Shown here piece after piece: positions 27,283 to 35,440 of a stretch of DNA of 64,000 bases. Made by a program: the position numbers and the translations under genes. This DNA comes from a candidate division KSB1 bacterium. GTDB lineage: Bacteria > Zhuqueibacterota > JdFR-76 > DREG01. The notes below the pieces were generated by a model. The model was not told the origin of the DNA. It saw only the letters and a list, made by a program, of their open reading frames with translations, and ran no database searches. Location of the stretch: positions 1 through 64,000 of the forward strand of contig JADFJB010000003.1 of NCBI GenBank assembly GCA_022566355.1, read 5' to 3'. Each line of letters begins with the position of its first letter. Within the stretch, counting starts at the first letter, position 1.

Positions 27283-27837
27283 ATGACAAATTTAAATATA
27301 GGTGTTAGAGTAAAAAAGTTACGATCTGGAAAAAAATTAACATTACGACAGCTCTCTGGTCTTTCCGGTGTTTCTGCAACACAGATTTCTGAAATTGAAC
27401 GCAACCTTACGGCTCCGACTGTCCCGACCCTTATGAAAATTGTATCAGCATTAGATACGGAGGCTAGTATATTTTTTGAAAAGAAAGATAATAAAACGAT
27501 TTCGCTGGTTCGAAAAAATGACCGCCAGCAGTTAATAGACCGGAAGAATAACGTCTTTATTGAAAATATTACGACAGGGATAACCGATTCGAAAATAAAA
27601 GCGATCATCGCACATCCTCCTCCGGGCGCTGAAAATATTCCGGGTGGTTATCAGCATCCTGGAGAAGAGTTGATTTATGTAATCAAAGGAAAAATTGAAG
27701 TTCAATTAAATGACACAAGTTACACTCTCGAAGAAGGCGATAGTATTCATTTTCGGGGAGAAATCAGGCATATCATAAGAAATCCGACTAATCAGGATGT
27801 TGAAGTGCTTGCCATAATATCACCGCCAAATTATTAG
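27283..27837 (+). CDS. XRE-family transcription regulator with cupin sensor domain
   Basis: The product is 184 residues from the ATG at 27283, which has GGAAAAGG upstream; longer readings to 27109 lack a ribosome site. Residues 1-70 are an HTH_3/XRE domain (IGVRVKKLRSGKKLTLRQLS, GVSATQISEIERNLTAPTV). Residues 110-180 are a cupin_2 domain (HPGEELIYVIKGKIEVQLN, YTLEEGDSIHF). This layout is that of PuuR/SutR-type regulators, which sense small metabolites and control catabolic or transport genes. Plausible targets are the permease-amidohydrolase pair at 28874-31187 or its own promoter. Its upstream region carries a 24-bp tandem repeat. Confidence 0.88.
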   Translation: MTNLNIGVRVKKLRSGKKLTLRQLSGLSGVSATQISEIERNLTAPTVPTLMKIVSALDTEASIFFEKKDNKTISLVRKNDRQQLIDRKNNVFIENITTGITDSKIKAIIAHPPPGAENIPGGYQHPGEELIYVIKGKIEVQLNDTSYTLEEGDSIHFRGEIRHIIRNPTNQDVEVLAIISPPNY

Positions 27838-27973
27838 AGGCCAGGCTTCAGATAAACAATTATTGGAAAACTGCTCGATCCGTTTGATTCTAACTAAGTA
27901 GTTAACTTGCTTTATTCATGAATTGCTTGTATAAGCAAAGTTTTCAAAAATTGCGATCATGAAGTAAAGTATC

Positions 27974-28138
27974 CAGGCTATCCGAGAACCGGGTTTTATT
28001 GCTTCTGAATGCTTAAAGCAGGAGTTCACTCTGTGGTTGATAACGTAAAAATATCCCCGATAAAAGTATTCGGGGATGACATATTGGTAGTTCTCAGATA
28101 GCCTGCTAAAAGCGTAGGATTTGCGAATAATCCAGGTT
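27974..28138. repeat. Palindromic intergenic element, copy C of dispersed repeat
   Basis: Outer arms 27974-27989 (CAGGCTATCCGAGAAC) and 28090-28105 pair with one mismatch. A perfect hairpin ATCCCCGATAAAAGTATTCGGGGAT lies at 28053-28077. On the minus strand the order AACCTGGATTATTC...GAGAACTACCAATATGTCATCCCCGA matches blocks of the elements at 4981-5055 and 32908-33110. No ORF lies inside. Confidence 0.6.
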
Positions 28139-28227
28139 AATTAAGATTTCTCGTCGTAAACTCCGTTCGACTACGCTCACGACGCTGCCTCGAAATGACA
28201 ATTGAGTTGATTATTATCACTAATTCA

Positions 28228-28680
28228 TCACTGGGATAATAGAACTTCAAGTGAAAATAAACTTTCATCTAGATTCGAGCTTTTCGCTGCAACACTAATC
28301 AAAGTTGGAGAAGAAATATTAGTCAGATCAATATTCGTTTTGCTGCCTGCATCCAAAAGGCTATCGTACATGGGGTACTTGTTGAACGGATGGCAAGGAG
28401 ATAAGTGATCCCATCTCCACTACCACCTACAGCATTCCAGGTACTATGATAATTGCCATCATCTTGCTTTTTGGGCTGACAAACCTGTATGAGAGGGGGA
28501 GCGCCCGCCAGACTAGCCAAATAGGCAGTATTAACCTGAACGACCTGCGAAAATAGTTAAAATTCATAAATTCGATTAAATCATTGGTGTTGATGGATTC
28601 TTGTCACAACCTAATATTGAAAAAGCTATAATGAAAATTAACTGGCGAGGAAAATTAAATTGTCCCATTTTGTCTCTCAT
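28228..28680 (-). pseudogene. Gutted M28-type metallopeptidase lipoprotein
   Basis: From an ATG at 28680 a 34-residue leader with lipobox FSILGC ends at a stop (28576). About 30 bp on, another frame encodes FSQVVQVNTAYLASLAGAPP and then an Fn3-like stretch (YHSTWNAVGGSGDGITYLLA). A further frame change near 28365 gives SLLDAGSKTNIDLTNISSPT and LISVAAKSSNLDESLFSLEV before the stop at 28228. The block V-x-V-N-x-A-x-LA-x-LA-x-APP followed by Fn3 is what I know from the C-terminus of M28 zinc aminopeptidases of this bacterial group. The catalytic domain is entirely missing. I read this as an internal deletion plus two frameshifts. Confidence 0.55.
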
Positions 28681-28873
28681 TTTCAAAAATTATAAAATTA
28701 GTAATGTAGAATCTTAAGAAGAATTGTCAAGAAAATATATCGAGTTGAGCTTAGTAAAGTTGCATGGCTTGACTTTCCAAAAAAAAACACCTACCTTGTC
28801 CAAAATCTAAAATAATCTATTTATAATTACTCCAAGTCTTAATAAAAATCCAGAAGGAACTCATAAATATAAA

Positions 28874-30220
28874 ATGGAACGTGGCGAAAGTGCTTCTTTG
28901 AAAAAAGCGATTGGTTTACCCCATGCTACTGCAATGGTTGTGGGAACGATTATAGGAGCATCTATTTTCGTTCAGCCATCGGAGATAACCACTCTGGTTC
29001 CTTCGCTACTTGGAATTTTCCTGGTTTGGATTATTTCAGGGGTGCTCACAATGTTTGGCGCTTTGGTGTGCGCCGAATTAGCTTCCATCTTTAGCCGTAG
29101 TGGGGGTGTCTATATTTATTTAAAAGAAGCATTTTCACCTGCTCTTGGATTTTTGTGGGGCTGGGCAATGTTTTGGGTAATGCATTCCGGAATTATCGCA
29201 GTTATCGCCGTAGTTTTCGCACGCTATGTTGCTTATTTCATACCTTTGGATCCCCTAGCCATTAAAGCGGTAGCGATAATAGTTATTATTGCTCTTTCTT
29301 TCATCAATTATATTGGTGTGAAACATGGTAGTATGCTGCAGACACTTTTTACTTTCGGGAAATTGGTTGCGATTCTTGCAATTATTATTTTGGGTTTTTC
29401 ACTTGGGTCAGGTTTGACGACAAATTATCAAACAGAAGAAATGCTAACTTTTTCGGTGGGATTTGGCGATTTCGGTTTGGCATTGGTAGCCGGTCTTTTT
29501 GCTTTTGGTGGGTGGCACATGGTATCCTATAATGCTGGAGAAACCATTCAACCGCGAAAAACAATTCCACGGGCATTAATACTAGGGACAGCCATTGTAA
29601 TCTTTTGTTATATCGCTTTAAATGCAGTGTACATGTATGTCCTTCCATTAGAGGTTGTGGCTTCCTCCACGCGGGTGGCAGCCGATGCTGCGGATGCCGT
29701 TATCGGAAGTGGTGGTGGTGCAGTCATGTCGGGATTGGTTGTTTTTTCAACATTTGGTGCGCTAAGCGGAATTATTTTAGCAGGACCCCGTGTCTATTAC
29801 GCAATGGCCCGGGATGGTCTGGTTTTTAAGTGGATGGGAGAAATCCATCCCAAATATCGAACGCCGCATCGATCTATTCTCATTCAAGCCATCTGGTCAT
29901 CAATACTGGTTAGTACCGGAACCTATCGAGTTCTTTTCACCAGGGTGATCTATACAGAGTGGATATTTTTCGGTCTTATGGCGATCGGTTTATTTGTCTT
30001 GCGAAAAAGATCAGATCTAAAAAGAGATTATTCAGTATGGGGATATCCCGTTGTTCCGGTGATATTTATTCTATCGGCATTTGCAATTGTTGCGAATCAA
30101 ATTTATTCGGATTTAACCGAGTGTTTATTCGGTTTGTCGCTCGTTTTGATTGGCTTACCTGTTTATCATTTTTGGGCGAAGACCGGAATGACAAAGGAGG
30201 AGAACCATGAAAGTAATTGA
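28874..30220 (+). CDS. APC-superfamily amino acid permease
   Basis: This 448-residue protein with about 12 hydrophobic segments has the family's first-helix motif GLPHATAMVVGTIIGASIF, including the GxG-type bend GTIIGA. The later segment PRVYYAMARDGLVFKWMGEIHPKYRTPHRSI is the conserved APC cytoplasmic loop. It should import an amino acid or amine by proton symport or exchange, resembling the LAT/AdiC-like branch. Its last 14 bases overlap the amidohydrolase gene, so the two are translationally coupled. The pair suggests uptake and breakdown of one nitrogenous compound, an inference. Confidence 0.9.
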   Translation: MERGESASLKKAIGLPHATAMVVGTIIGASIFVQPSEITTLVPSLLGIFLVWIISGVLTMFGALVCAELASIFSRSGGVYIYLKEAFSPALGFLWGWAMFWVMHSGIIAVIAVVFARYVAYFIPLDPLAIKAVAIIVIIALSFINYIGVKHGSMLQTLFTFGKLVAILAIIILGFSLGSGLTTNYQTEEMLTFSVGFGDFGLALVAGLFAFGGWHMVSYNAGETIQPRKTIPRALILGTAIVIFCYIALNAVYMYVLPLEVVASSTRVAADAADAVIGSGGGAVMSGLVVFSTFGALSGIILAGPRVYYAMARDGLVFKWMGEIHPKYRTPHRSILIQAIWSSILVSTGTYRVLFTRVIYTEWIFFGLMAIGLFVLRKRSDLKRDYSVWGYPVVPVIFILSAFAIVANQIYSDLTECLFGLSLVLIGLPVYHFWAKTGMTKEENHESN

Positions 30221-31187
30221 CTTCCATAATCACTATTATCCCCCGGAATACCTGCGAGCTTTACAAGAGGGTTCAAGTACCATCAAAGTCACATTCGATT
30301 CCGAGAATAACCCATTGCTCCATTATCCGGGTGACTACAATGTGGTTGTTCCAGGGCATAGAGACATTGCATTTAGAGAGACTGTCCTTGAAAAAGAGAA
30401 AATTGATAAACAAGTATTAACCTTTACCTCACCGGGAACCCACATTGAAAAAAACGATTTCTCTATTGAACTGGCCATGTTGGTAAACAATATGTTAGCC
30501 AGAATTAAAGATGAAAAATCTCACTGTTTCACCGCGCTAGCTACACTGCCATTAAATAATCCACAAGCTTCGGTAAAAGAATTCGAGAGAGCAACCAAAG
30601 AACTTGGTTTCGCGGGTTGTATGTTGTTTAGCAACGTAAACGGGACTGCTTTAAGTGATGACCGCTATTGGCCTTTGTATGAAAGTGCGAATGAAGCAAA
30701 AACAGTATTCTATATTCATCCAATACATCCTGTGGGTGTAGAGGCAATGTTGGATTATTGGCTTATGCCATTAATTGGCTTTACTTTTGATACGACTTTA
30801 GCTGCCGCGAAATTAGTGTTCAGCGGTGTTATTGAACGATTCCCCGAAATTCGCTGGGTGTTGGCGCATTTAGGCGGTGCAATTCCATATCTTGCAGAAA
30901 GACTCGACCGTGGTTTTTATGCATTTAAAGAGTGCCGGCAGAATATCAGCAAACCACCTAGTGAGTACTTGAAAAATTTTTATTTTGATACCGTTAATTT
31001 TGACACCAAAGCCTTGCAACTTGCGATCGATTTTGCCGGAACGGATCATATATTGGCAGGCAGTGATTACCCCCATAAAATAGGAAGCCTGGAACAAATG
31101 CTTCAAAGTATTAACGATTTGAAGATTTCATCTAAAGCCAAAGAGGATATTTTATGGAACAATACAGAGAGACTCCTGGGCTTATAA
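30207..31187 (+). CDS. Amidohydrolase-2 family protein (ACMSD-like)
   Basis: This 326-residue metal-dependent TIM-barrel hydrolase/decarboxylase has metal ligands in DFHNHYYP (H7, H9), the later H in FYIHPIHPVG, H in VLAHLGGAIPYLAER and the catalytic Asp in GSDYPHKIG. The segment ERFPEIRWVLAHLGG is characteristic of the 2-amino-3-carboxymuconate-6-semialdehyde decarboxylase group. Substrate not determinable. AAGGAGGAG lies just before its ATG inside the end of the permease gene. It is likely part of a catabolic unit with that permease, possibly governed by the XRE-cupin regulator. Confidence 0.87.
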   Translation: MKVIDFHNHYYPPEYLRALQEGSSTIKVTFDSENNPLLHYPGDYNVVVPGHRDIAFRETVLEKEKIDKQVLTFTSPGTHIEKNDFSIELAMLVNNMLARIKDEKSHCFTALATLPLNNPQASVKEFERATKELGFAGCMLFSNVNGTALSDDRYWPLYESANEAKTVFYIHPIHPVGVEAMLDYWLMPLIGFTFDTTLAAAKLVFSGVIERFPEIRWVLAHLGGAIPYLAERLDRGFYAFKECRQNISKPPSEYLKNFYFDTVNFDTKALQLAIDFAGTDHILAGSDYPHKIGSLEQMLQSINDLKISSKAKEDILWNNTERLLGL

Positions 31188-31216
31188 AACTGTAGAAAGT
31201 CATCAGCAAATAAATT

Positions 31217-32884
31217 ATGACCGAAAGTAAATTTAACATACTTTACATCGATACTTCACAAACAGATCTGGAACTGTTTAAAGCACAATTCGAAAACGAT
31301 TACAATATCACCACTGTGGATGATCCTGATGAAGCTAGGGAAATCTTAAAACTGACTGATATTCAACTGATGATTTCCGAACAGGAGTTACCGAGTACAA
31401 CCGGGATTGAGTTTTTCGAAAGTTTAAATAATTCTAATCCGGATTTAATCAAAGTGATTTTGACCCATTTCAGAAATGCCGATCAAGTAATAACTGCGTT
31501 AAATACCTACCAGGTTCACAAATTCATCATAAAACCATACGATAAATTTGCAATAGAAGAGATTATCGATGATGCGTTACAAATCTATCTAAAAAAACAG
31601 AAAAATAGAAAAACCTTACTCGAACTTCGACATTTGTTGGATGAAATGAACCTGGTTTACGAGGTCTCGCTTAAAATTTCAGAGAAAAAGCCTCTGGGTA
31701 AGTTACTTACAGAAATTATGGAGAGCTGTAAAACTGTAATGAACGCCGAAGCCAGTTCTCTATTACTGTATGATCCTGAAGATGAGCAGTTGCATTTCCA
31801 GGTTGCAACCGGATCGAAAGGAATGCTGGTTAAAAAATACAGTGTATCAATGGGAGAGGGGATCGCCGGGTGGGTGGCAAAAAACCAGGAATCGCAATTG
31901 ATCGAAGATTGCTATCAAGATCCCAGGTTTAATCGCGAATTTGATCTAAAAAGCGATTTCCATACACGTTCAATGATTTGCGTCCCGTTGGTTAGAAAAG
32001 AGAAATTACTCGGGGTCATTCAGGTGATCAATAAAATAGATGGCAAAGTATTTACAGAATCTGATTTACGCATCTTCTCGACTCTTGCATCTCAGTGTGC
32101 AATTTCAATAGAAAATGCGCAATTGATCGAATCGCAGATAGAAGCAGAGGCATTAGAGCGTGAATTACAAACCGCAAGGGAAATACAAAACCAATTACTG
32201 CCATCATCACTTCCGGAATTTGATGATTTGGATATAGCAACTCGATTAATACCGGCTCGATTAATAGGCGGTGATTATTACAATGTAATAAAAATCAATG
32301 ACCATCAAAGTTTGCTTTTCATTTCTGATGTTAGTGGAAAAGGGATTCCTGCAGCTCTTATCGTTTCTACAATATATTCATGCCTTGAAACCTATCTCGA
32401 TCTACGAAAAGAAGAATTTGATCTCCTTTCTTTAGTAACAAGTTTGAATAAAGCATTGATCAGTTCAACGCCTCTTGATAAATATGCAACCTGCTGGTTT
32501 GGTTTATATGATCATACCAAGAAGAAATTGATCAGTTTAAATGCCGGTCATAATCCACCCTATATTTTTCATAAAAAGGATAAGAAACCAATAGAATTAA
32601 ACACGGGCGGTATTATTTTAGGAATTATGGAGTTCCTTTTTGAAACAGAAGAAATCGATATGCAACTGCACGATGTATTGGTATTTTTCACGGATGGTGT
32701 CACAGAAGCGCTGAACAAACAAGATGAAGAATATGGTGAGGCTCGTTTGATTGATGTGGTTAATAGAAATCAACATAAACCAGCAACTGAGATTATAAAT
32801 GAAATCGAGGAAGATGTAAAGAAACATGTCTCTGGCGCCCCGCAAAGTGATGATTTTACTTGCGTGGTGGCGAAGATATTATAG
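31217..32884 (+). CDS. Pseudo-receiver, GAF and SpoIIE-type PP2C phosphatase
   Basis: This 555-residue cytoplasmic signalling protein has a receiver-like domain at residues 7-130, but the phospho-acceptor Asp is replaced by E55 (LMISEQELPSTTG) and the acidic pair is reduced to D12-T13; T83 and K106 are kept. A GAF domain follows (about 150-300: LTEIMESCKTVMNAEASSLL, GIAGWVAKNQESQLIEDCYQDPRF). Residues 340-555 are a SpoIIE/RsbU PP2C domain with metal sites (RLIGGDYYN, SDVSGKGIPAALIVS, LNAGHNPP, FTDGVTEALN, DDFTCVVAKI). It should dephosphorylate an anti-anti-sigma factor or similar partner, gated by GAF ligand binding. Glu at the Asp position may mimic the phosphorylated state. It starts 29 bp after the amidohydrolase gene. 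Confidence 0.9.
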   Translation: MTESKFNILYIDTSQTDLELFKAQFENDYNITTVDDPDEAREILKLTDIQLMISEQELPSTTGIEFFESLNNSNPDLIKVILTHFRNADQVITALNTYQVHKFIIKPYDKFAIEEIIDDALQIYLKKQKNRKTLLELRHLLDEMNLVYEVSLKISEKKPLGKLLTEIMESCKTVMNAEASSLLLYDPEDEQLHFQVATGSKGMLVKKYSVSMGEGIAGWVAKNQESQLIEDCYQDPRFNREFDLKSDFHTRSMICVPLVRKEKLLGVIQVINKIDGKVFTESDLRIFSTLASQCAISIENAQLIESQIEAEALERELQTAREIQNQLLPSSLPEFDDLDIATRLIPARLIGGDYYNVIKINDHQSLLFISDVSGKGIPAALIVSTIYSCLETYLDLRKEEFDLLSLVTSLNKALISSTPLDKYATCWFGLYDHTKKKLISLNAGHNPPYIFHKKDKKPIELNTGGIILGIMEFLFETEEIDMQLHDVLVFFTDGVTEALNKQDEEYGEARLIDVVNRNQHKPATEIINEIEEDVKKHVSGAPQSDDFTCVVAKIL

Positions 32885-32907
32885 ATTTCTATAAATATTT
32901 TATTATT

Positions 32908-33110
32908 AACCTGGATAATTCATGAACCATGTTTTTAAGCTTAACATCCAATGTCATCCCGTCGTACAGGATGCTGCAGAGTGTCGTTCCCGAATGCTTT
33001 CAGGGTGCCCGCGTACTACCCAAAATGTCATCCTCTAATGTTTTCAGCCTGTCCGAGAACTCCAAAAATGTCACGCCCGAGTGCTTTTATCGGGGGTCTA
33101 TGAGCCTGTC
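32908..33110. repeat. Composite of dispersed palindromic repeats (copy B and relatives)
   Basis: 32908-32972 repeats copy A of 4981-5055 (AACCTGGATAATTCATGAA, CATGTTTTTAAGCTTAA, CAATGTCATCCCGTCG). Next come degenerate hairpin units (GTTCCCGAATGCTTTCAGGG and the like). 33043-33100 (CTGTCCGAGAACTCC...ATGTCACGCCCGAGTGCTTTTATCGGGGG) resembles the core of the 28-kb element. Several copies seem to have accumulated head to tail between the phosphatase and the DUF5615 gene. Confidence 0.6.
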
Positions 33111-33168
33111 TTGCATATGCGAGTAAAATATTGCATGCTGAAAAAGTATATCCTGTAGAGAATTAGTG

Positions 33169-33532
33169 ATGAAGATCTTAGCAAACGAAAATATTCCTGG
33201 CGGGGTAGTTCATGAGCTCCGATCAGTAGGATACGATGTTGCCTGGATAAGAGATAGCACCAGGTATTACAGATGCTGAAGTTTTAGATATTGCAGTAAA
33301 TGAAAATCGTATTTTGATTACTTTTGATAAAGATTTTGGCGAATTAGTTTTTAATAAAAAATTAAAAGCTTCACCAAGTATTATTTTATTTCGAATTATT
33401 CCCTCATCACCGTCTAAAATTGCACAAACTGCAGTTTCTATCTTAAAAAGTCGAACTGATTGGGGTGGACATTTTTCTGTTATAGAAGAAAACCGCATAA
33501 GAATGACAAAATTACCAATGAATAAACTTTGA
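33169..33532 (+). pseudogene. DUF5615 PIN-like protein, frameshifted
   Basis: The first frame gives MKILANENIPGGVVHELRSV then GYDVAWIRDS before it runs into a stop at 33277-33279. The reading continues in another frame from about 33258: PGITDAEVLDIAVNENRILI, TFDKDFGELVF, ..ILFRI.. to the stop at 33532. Together this is a full-length (about 120 aa) DUF5615/Mut7-C-like PIN-related protein, with the acidic residues N/D-E-N at the N-terminus and TFDKDFGEL retained. A one-base gain or two-base loss at GATAGCACCAGGT breaks it. Such proteins are typically toxins of type II TA pairs with a DUF433 partner; no partner is visible upstream, where repeats lie instead. Confidence 0.75.
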
Positions 33533-33542
33533 TCTATTAAAA

Positions 33543-34082
33543 GTGAATATCTTAGTCGGTTCTCTCAATCCGGTAAAAATTGATGCTGTAAAAATTTCCT
33601 TCTCAACCTATTTTCCGGATATAACGGTTAGTGGTATTGAGGTTTTTTCAAATGTTGCGGGTCAACCGGTAGATTCGGATACCTTCCTTGGCGCCCAAAA
33701 TCGTGCAAAAGCATTACAAAAAATAGATACTGAACAAAATCTTAAAGCCCGATTTTTTGTTGGAATCGAAGGAGGTATTCAGGAAATCTTTTCAAAATGG
33801 TTTGCTTTCGGTTGCATGTGTATTATGGATCGGGAAGGCAAAATTGGATTTGGCACCTCTCCCCAGTTTGAACTTCCTATGGTCATTGTCGAGCGTTTAC
33901 TGAACGGTGAAGAACTCGGTGACGTTATAGATGATCTCACCGGATTGAAAAACACAAAACAAAAACAAGGGGCAATTGGATATTTAACACAGGGTGTTTT
34001 GGATCGCAAGAATATTTATGTCCAGGGATTACATATGGCTCTCATCCCATTTTTAAATCCAGGTCTTTTCAATTCCAAGTAA
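33543..34082 (+). CDS. yjjX: Inosine/xanthosine triphosphatase (YjjX/DUF84 family)
   Basis: This 179-residue protein uses a GTG start at 33543, only 10 bp after the DUF5615 relic. The family signature is NILVGSLNPVKIDAV at the N-terminus, then VAGQPVDSDTFLGAQNRAKA and FVGIEGGIQE, with GAIGYLTQGVLDRK near the C-terminus. YjjX-type enzymes hydrolyse non-canonical ITP and XTP to the diphosphates, cleaning the nucleotide pool. Length fits the family (about 170-180 aa). The distantly related HAM1/RdgB family has a different order of motifs. Confidence 0.85.
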   Translation: MNILVGSLNPVKIDAVKISFSTYFPDITVSGIEVFSNVAGQPVDSDTFLGAQNRAKALQKIDTEQNLKARFFVGIEGGIQEIFSKWFAFGCMCIMDREGKIGFGTSPQFELPMVIVERLLNGEELGDVIDDLTGLKNTKQKQGAIGYLTQGVLDRKNIYVQGLHMALIPFLNPGLFNSK

Positions 34083-34157
34083 TCGGTTATTTTCTGAAAT
34101 TCGAAATTAGAATTTATTATTGGCAATGATGTTCTTTTTATAGATATTTAAAATTTA

Positions 34158-34330
34158 TTAATTAGTGTCTGAACGAAAAGCATCCATTCTGTCATTCCCG
34201 CATGCTTTTAGCGGGAATCTACCTGCTTGAAATGATTAGATTTCGGCTCAAGCTTGTCCCTGCATGTTTTTAGCAGGGAAGATTACCGGAATAACACTAG
34301 TTGTCGAGTTTTCGTTCAGACACTAATTAA
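34158..34330. repeat. 173-bp MITE-like element with perfect 22-bp terminal inverted repeats
   Basis: Terminal arms 34158-34179 and 34309-34330 (beginning TTAATTAGTGTCTGAACG) are perfect reverse complements over 22 bp, both ending in TTAA. Between them are two C/G hairpins (ATTCCCGCATGCTTTTAGCGGGAAT and TCCCTGCATGTTTTTAGCAGGGA) and no ORF. Size, perfect termini and lack of coding capacity fit a miniature inverted-repeat transposable element. The perfect arms suggest recent activity or selection for the hairpin. Confidence 0.75.
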
Positions 34331-34369
34331 GAAACGAATTCAGTTCTATCGAAATATCAGGAGGTGAAA

Positions 34370-34574
34370 ATGGCAGACCAGGTGTAATTCAGTATCCCAC
34401 CTCGCAGTCTGGCTCGCGCAGATGTTGAATTTCAGAGAAAACGGAACTTTGATGGGAACATTACAAATTTCAAAAGGATCGTTGGTGTGGTTTCCGGCAA
34501 AAACGACTTATGGCCATAAGATGGAATGGGGTAAATTTGCGAAGATCATGCAACAGGAGACTGCATTGATTTGA
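34370..34574 (+). pseudogene. Small conserved-type protein, nonsense and frameshift mutated
   Basis: A strong Shine-Dalgarno (AGGAGGTGAAA) precedes ATG 34370, and the frame reads MADQV, stop, FSIPPRSLARADVEFQ. After a shift near 34430 the reading continues ENGTLMGTLQISKGSLVWFP and KTTYGHKMEWGKFAKIMQQE to a stop at 34572. The second part resembles small (about 65 aa) uncharacterised proteins with a GTL-x-IS-x-GS-x-VWFP-x-x-TTYG-x-K motif. One in-frame TAA and one frameshift mean it is not expressed as such. It lies between the MITE-like element and the ABC exporter. Confidence 0.6.
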
Positions 34575-34603
34575 GCAGAGATGACAAACCAAGAGATTGT
34601 GGT

Positions 34604-35332
34604 ATGATTGAAGTCAAGAACTTAAGTAAAGTTTTCAAGGATCGAAAAAAAGGAGATGTTTGGGCCTTAAATGATGTGTCGTTTAGTATTGGGCAAGGGG
34701 AGATTTTCGCATTATTGGGGCCAAACGGTGCAGGCAAAACCACGACTTTACGAATTTTATCTACCCTAATCGAACCCACTTCCGGTGAAGCACATATTCA
34801 ACAATTTTCAATTAAGAACAATAAAGAAGATATACGCAAACTCATTGGAGTTGTCTCCTATGAAACCGGTGTTTATGAAAAAATGACACCTAGGGAAATC
34901 GGGTTATTCTTTGGCAGGTTGAATGATCTTACAGATGAACAAATCGAAAAGAATCTTGAATACATTTTCCAATTGCTCCGCATGAAAGACTTTTGCGATC
35001 ATCGTACGGATAATTTTTCTTCAGGCATGAAACAAAAGACTGTCATTATGCGAGCACTGGTGACTAATCCTCAAATTCTCATATTCGATGAACCAACCGC
35101 CGGACTTGATTTATTGACTGCAAAAAATGTGACGGATTATATCAGGCTCTTGAGAGATGATGGCAAAACCATTTTGTTTTCGACCCATATTTTATGGGAA
35201 GCCGAAAGATTGGCCGACAGGATTGCCATTATTCATAAAGGAAAAATTGTAGAAAATGGCACGCTTACTGAGCTGCGTCAAAAAACCGGAAAAACAGATA
35301 TTGAAGAAATTTTCTTTTCTATTGTGGATTGA
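34604..35332 (+). CDS. ABC exporter ATP-binding subunit (NatA-like)
   Basis: The product is 242 residues from ATG 34604 (MIEVKNLSKVFKD), the usual first codon of the family. A TTG-initiated extension to 34571 would overlap the stop of the pseudogene before it. It has Walker A GPNGAGKTT, Q-loop region, signature FSSGMKQK, Walker B ILIFDEPTAGLD and the H-loop in LFSTHILWEAERLADRIAI. NatA-type ATPases energise export of sodium or other substrates with a NatB permease. The permease gene follows 108 bp downstream, after a simple heptamer repeat. Confidence 0.9.
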   Translation: MIEVKNLSKVFKDRKKGDVWALNDVSFSIGQGEIFALLGPNGAGKTTTLRILSTLIEPTSGEAHIQQFSIKNNKEDIRKLIGVVSYETGVYEKMTPREIGLFFGRLNDLTDEQIEKNLEYIFQLLRMKDFCDHRTDNFSSGMKQKTVIMRALVTNPQILIFDEPTAGLDLLTAKNVTDYIRLLRDDGKTILFSTHILWEAERLADRIAIIHKGKIVENGTLTELRQKTGKTDIEEIFFSIVD

Positions 35333-35348
35333 GCGTGGGGCAGCAAAA

Positions 35349-35376
35349 GTAAAAAGTAAAAAGTAAAAAGTAAAAA
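35349..35376. repeat. Heptamer microsatellite (GTAAAAA)x4
   Basis: Four copies of GTAAAAA lie between the ATPase and permease genes, flanked by related A-rich purine repeats up to about 35400. Slippage here would change the spacing between the two coupled genes without touching either reading frame. Confidence 0.8.
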
Positions 35377-35440
35377 GGAAAAAGACAAAGGGCAAAAGGC
35401 AAATAGACATGAGACATGAGACAGGGTTATATAAATTAAA

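Noticed and set aside
28323-28520. A 65-codon minus-strand ORF as an independent small gene
   Set aside because: Its reading is one frame segment of the decayed peptidase: the same Fn3-like module continues in another frame beyond its stop.
28874-32884. One four-gene operon including the phosphatase
   Set aside because: The phosphatase gene is only 29 bp after the hydrolase gene, so co-transcription is possible, but nothing functional links them; I do not claim a shared role.
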